8,364 bases of DNA, taken from contig JAISQQ010000367.1 of assembly GCA_031274075.1 (NCBI GenBank), positions 1-8,364 of the forward strand, read 5' to 3'. This document shows, piece by piece, positions 6,792-8,364 of this stretch. This DNA comes from Accumulibacter sp. (GTDB lineage: Bacteria; Pseudomonadota; Gammaproteobacteria; Burkholderiales; Rhodocyclaceae). Position 1 is the first letter of the stretch. Every line of letters starts with the position of its first letter. The notes under the pieces are model-generated. The model was not told the DNA's origin. It did not search any database and saw only the letters and a list, made by a program, of their open reading frames with translations. Position numbers and translations under genes: made by a program.

Positions 6792-7421
6792 ATGCTGCTG
6801 CTCCCGGAACAATTCCTGGGTTTCCTCGTGGCGGCGGTGGTGATCACCGTCTCGCCCGGCCCGGACAATCTGATGGTGCTCGGATTCGGCATGTCGCGCG
6901 GACGCGCCGCGGGCATCGCCTTCGGCCTGGGCTGCGGCTTCGGCTGCCTGAGCCACACCCTGCTGGCCGCGCTCGGCGTCAGCGCCTTGATCGCCGCGTC
7001 GCCGCCGGCCTTCCTGGCGCTCAGGCTCGGCGGCGGGCTGTATCTCGTCTGGCTCGGCCTGCGCGCCTGGCGCAGCCAGGGTCAGGCCAGGGTGGCGACG
7101 GTGCGCGGCGGCGGCGAGCCGCTTTCCCGCCTGTTCGCCAAGGGCCTGCTGGCCAACGCCATCAACCCCAAGGTGGTGCTTTTTTTCCTCTCCTTCCTGC
7201 CGCAGTTCATCGTCGCCGGACAGGCTCACGCCGGTTGGCAGACGGCGCAGCTCGGCCTCGTGTTCACCGCGCAGGCGGCGCTGCTGTTCGGCCTGCTCGG
7301 CTATTTTTCCGGAAGCGTCGGGCAATGGCTGCAAAGGCACGCGCGCGCGGGCGTGTGGCTCGACCGGCTGGCGGGGACGATCTTCGTCGCGCTCGGCGTG
7401 CGGATGATCGTGGCGCGCTGA
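6792..7421 (+). CDS. LysE/RhtB family amino-acid exporter
   Basis: A 209-residue inner-membrane protein of the LysE translocator family, which exports amino acids or related small metabolites by proton exchange. It has the family N-terminal motif VSPGPDNLMVLGFGMSRGRAAGIAFGLG split across helices 1 and 2 (20-47) and the NPKVVLFFLSFLPQF motif (125-139). Hydrophobic segments lie at about 6-28, 41-65, 72-92, 118-139, 150-175 and 190-206, fitting six helices. The substrate cannot be inferred. No strong Shine-Dalgarno precedes the ATG at 6792, but the start gives the usual length and first helix. Its TGA stop (7419-7421) is directly followed by GAACCTGTTT, which resembles the end of the small mobile element at 7657-7839. 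Confidence 0.92.
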   Translation: MLLLPEQFLGFLVAAVVITVSPGPDNLMVLGFGMSRGRAAGIAFGLGCGFGCLSHTLLAALGVSALIAASPPAFLALRLGGGLYLVWLGLRAWRSQGQARVATVRGGGEPLSRLFAKGLLANAINPKVVLFFLSFLPQFIVAGQAHAGWQTAQLGLVFTAQAALLFGLLGYFSGSVGQWLQRHARAGVWLDRLAGTIFVALGVRMIVAR

Positions 7422-7488
7422 GAACCTGTTTGCGATCTTCTCTTGAACGTAAAGTCGACCGGTGTGCGTGAAAACAGCGACGGTTCCG

Positions 7489-7570
7489 CTGGGAGCGCGG
7501 GGCTTCCGCCCCGCAATCATCGGGAGAGTGACGCCACCGCTGTTGCGGGGCAGAAGCCCCGCGCTCCCAG
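7489..7570 (-). repeat. 82-bp near-perfect palindromic repeat, copy 2
   Basis: The arms 7489-7516 and 7543-7570 are identical to those at 349-376 and 403-430. The 26-bp centre (7517-7542) matches copy 1 at 20/26 positions only in reverse complement, so this copy is inverted relative to copy 1. It lies 5 bp before the 81-bp module. Preservation of the 28-bp arms despite six centre changes in 26 suggests selection or gene conversion on the arms. Confidence 0.85.
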
Positions 7571-7575
7571 GGAAG

Positions 7576-7656
7576 ATCGCACTCTCTCCATGAATCGACC
7601 GGTGCGCGCGAAAATGGCGGCAATTACCGAACGCTTCGCGTCCGCAAGAATACTGA
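7576..7656 (+). repeat. 81-bp dispersed intergenic module, copy C
   Basis: Gap-free match (62/81) to 4076-4156. It contains CCATGAATCGACCG, GCGCGAAAATGGCGGC, an imperfect hairpin around CGAACGC-TTC-GCGTCCG (7629-7645) and CCGCAAGAATACTGA. In copy B the heptamers follow immediately; here the 183-bp element intervenes after TGA at 7654-7656. Confidence 0.8.
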
Positions 7657-7839
7657 GAAGCTGTTTTAGAAATCAGAAAGACGTTTTGAGAAGCAGATGG
7701 ATCATCCAGGGTAGGGCGCGCTCTCCGAGCGCGCCGGGGGGCGGCGGTTTGGGAGAAACCGCCCAACCATCACCCAGTGCTCGAATTTTGGTTTTTGGGA
7801 TCAAAGCATTTCTCGTACTAATTTTTTTAAAACAGCTTC
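7657..7839. mobile_element. 183-bp MITE-like element with 12-bp perfect inverted ends and TGA duplication
   Basis: The left end GAAGCTGTTTTA (7657-7668) and right end TAAAACAGCTTC (7828-7839) are perfect inverted repeats. They are flanked by TGA on both sides (7654-7656 and 7840-7842), a 3-bp target duplication. Removing the element plus one TGA restores the module-heptamer junction seen intact at 4142-4173. The interior has two strong stems: GGCGCGCT/AGCGCGCC (7715-7735) and GGCGGTTT/AAACCGCC (7743-7763), both with 5-nt loops. It has AT-rich segments near both ends and no coding capacity. From recall, TNA target duplications are seen with the IS1031 group of the IS5 family, a possible source of the transposase; that link is inference. 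Confidence 0.8.
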
Positions 7840-7880
7840 TGACACCTGACCTCTGATCCCTGATTCCTGATTCCTGACAC
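7839..7880 (+). repeat. Heptamer tandem array, copy C (6 units)
   Basis: Six units in exact 7-bp register: CTGACAC, CTGACCT, CTGATCC, CTGATTC, CTGATTC and CTGACAC. The first C is shared with the right end of the inserted element. Before the insertion the array would have begun with the CTGA at 7653-7656. Confidence 0.88.
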
Positions 7881-7970
7881 CCTACGGGGTGCGCCAACGC
7901 CCGGGCGGGCCGTGAATCCCGCGGCGGCGTCGGGCGCGACCCCCCCGGCGGACGAAGCGCAACAAGCCCG

Positions 7971-8291
7971 CTATATCTCCTCGTCGATCGACAGACCCTG
8001 CCGCCGGTTCGCCGTCACGCGCGTATCGAGCAGGACCTTGGCCTGGCGCTGGCGGCGCTCGTGTTTGCGGCGCTCTTCGCCGAGCGGCGGAAGGTAGGCG
8101 AGCGCCCGCCGCCCGGACTTTTTTTCTTCCTATTTCGGTTCAGCCGCCCAATCTCCATGAGCCTCCGCATCGCGGTCGGCGACAATCGTGTGTACCGGCT
8201 CGGTTTCCGCGTATCCGCTGCGCGACGACAGCGTACCGGGTAATCCGGTGGCAAAATACCGGCTTGCGCCATTGTCTTGCGTGACTTTCAC
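7971..8291 (-). pseudogene. Small hypothetical protein interrupted by one in-frame TAG
   Basis: On the minus strand a GTG at 8289-8291 has GGAG 8 nt upstream (8300-8303). It opens a frame of 53 codons (MKVTQDNGASRYFATGLPGT..., ending WAAEPK) to a TAG at 8130-8132. The same frame then continues for 52 codons (EEKKSGRRALAYLPPLGEER...) to a TAG at 7971-7973. The second half has no ATG, GTG or TTG start but very strong G/C third-position bias. It has a charged ERRKHERRQRQ stretch and ends VLLDTRVTANRRQGLSIDEEI-like, which looks genuinely coding. A CAG-to-TAG change would explain it, as AEPK-Q-EEKK reads naturally. The first half has weaker codon bias. An alternative entry is the ATG at 8156-8158 plus a shift at seven A residues (8119-8125). 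I do not recognise the family; no membrane segment or signal peptide is seen. Confidence 0.5.
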
Positions 8292-8299
8292 GGACTTTT

Positions 8300-8303
8300 C
8301 TCC
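8300..8303 (-). promoter_or_regulatory. Shine-Dalgarno for the GTG start at 8289-8291
   Basis: On the minus strand GGAG (within CCGGAGAAAAG) is 8 nt before GTG, ideal spacing. It is the main reason for choosing this start for the interrupted small gene. Beyond it, to 8364, I see no reliable promoter. Confidence 0.5.
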
Positions 8304-8364
8304 GGTTTGTCGATCGTCTCTATGTGATAACGAACCAAAAACCGGATAACTTGAGGGTCATTTC

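Larger units (their letters stand above)
7422..7970. other. Repeat mosaic between the convergent lysE-type gene and the small right-end gene
   Basis: I see no protein gene here. In order the gap contains GAACCTGTTT (7422-7431), a partial diverged module (about 7454-7480), an 82-bp palindrome, an 81-bp module, a 183-bp inverted-repeat element and a heptamer array. A small stem CACCC-TACG-GGGTG (7878-7891) follows. Positions about 7892-7970 are plain GC-rich sequence in which I see nothing definite. The 9-bp inverted pair GCGATCTTC (7432-7440) / GAAGATCGC (7572-7580) brackets the palindrome. Confidence 0.7.

Noticed and set aside
5664..7766. 700-codon minus-strand open frame opposite purM and the exporter
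   Set aside because: Its sequence is the complement of two motif-complete genes plus repeat DNA, and it is dominated by Arg, Gln, His and Ala with no domain.
7443..7856. 137-codon plus-strand frame through the right repeat mosaic
   Set aside because: It translates the palindrome, module and inserted element in sequence, with no ribosome-binding site and no coding-type codon bias.
8119..8125. Programmed -1 ribosomal frameshift of the dnaX type
   Set aside because: The A AAA AAG heptamer is in the wrong zero frame to move from the upstream ATG frame into the tail frame, and no downstream pseudoknot is evident. Only homopolymer slippage or sequence error would work.

Overview
This 8.4 kb window is high-GC DNA from a betaproteobacterial chromosome, probably Rhodocyclales-like. 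That placement is inferred from protein style, strong G/C third-position codon use, and the hda-HAD-pcnB-folK-kinase-panB gene order. Most of it is dense housekeeping sequence. The unusual material is in the gene-free stretches, which hold related mosaics of short repeats.

Layout: positions 1-75 hold the first 25 codons of a minus-strand gene that reads like mreC. Positions 76-543 are a repeat-rich gap. From 544 to 5568 six genes lie on the minus strand, in transcription order hda, a HAD-IB phosphatase, (repeat-filled gap 3996-4210), pcnB, folK, a deoxynucleoside kinase and panB. pcnB/folK overlap by 10 bp, and the kinase and panB are 3 bp apart. A 158-bp divergent region separates hda from purM on the plus strand, which is followed after 18 bp by a LysE/RhtB exporter. 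Positions 7422-7970 are a second large repeat mosaic. At the right end a minus-strand small coding frame (7971-8291) has a good Shine-Dalgarno/GTG start but one in-frame TAG.

The genes cover replication control (hda), RNA polyadenylation (pcnB), folate (folK), pantothenate (panB), purine synthesis (purM) and dNTP salvage. panB needs the folate one-carbon pool to which folK contributes, but the grouping is mainly a conserved neighbourhood rather than one pathway.

The intergenic DNA has a modular grammar. (i) An 82-bp near-perfect palindrome occurs twice. (ii) An 81-bp module occurs at 4076-4156 and 7576-7656, aligned without gaps at 62/81 identities. (iii) Arrays of a degenerate heptamer (CTGANNN/CTGTNNN) follow the module. 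In the right-hand copy the junction between module and heptamers is split by a 183-bp element with 12-bp inverted ends and a TGA target duplication; the left-hand copy is in effect the empty site. No complete new multi-gene system is visible. The most novel material is this repeat family, the small mobile element in it, and the amber-interrupted small gene.
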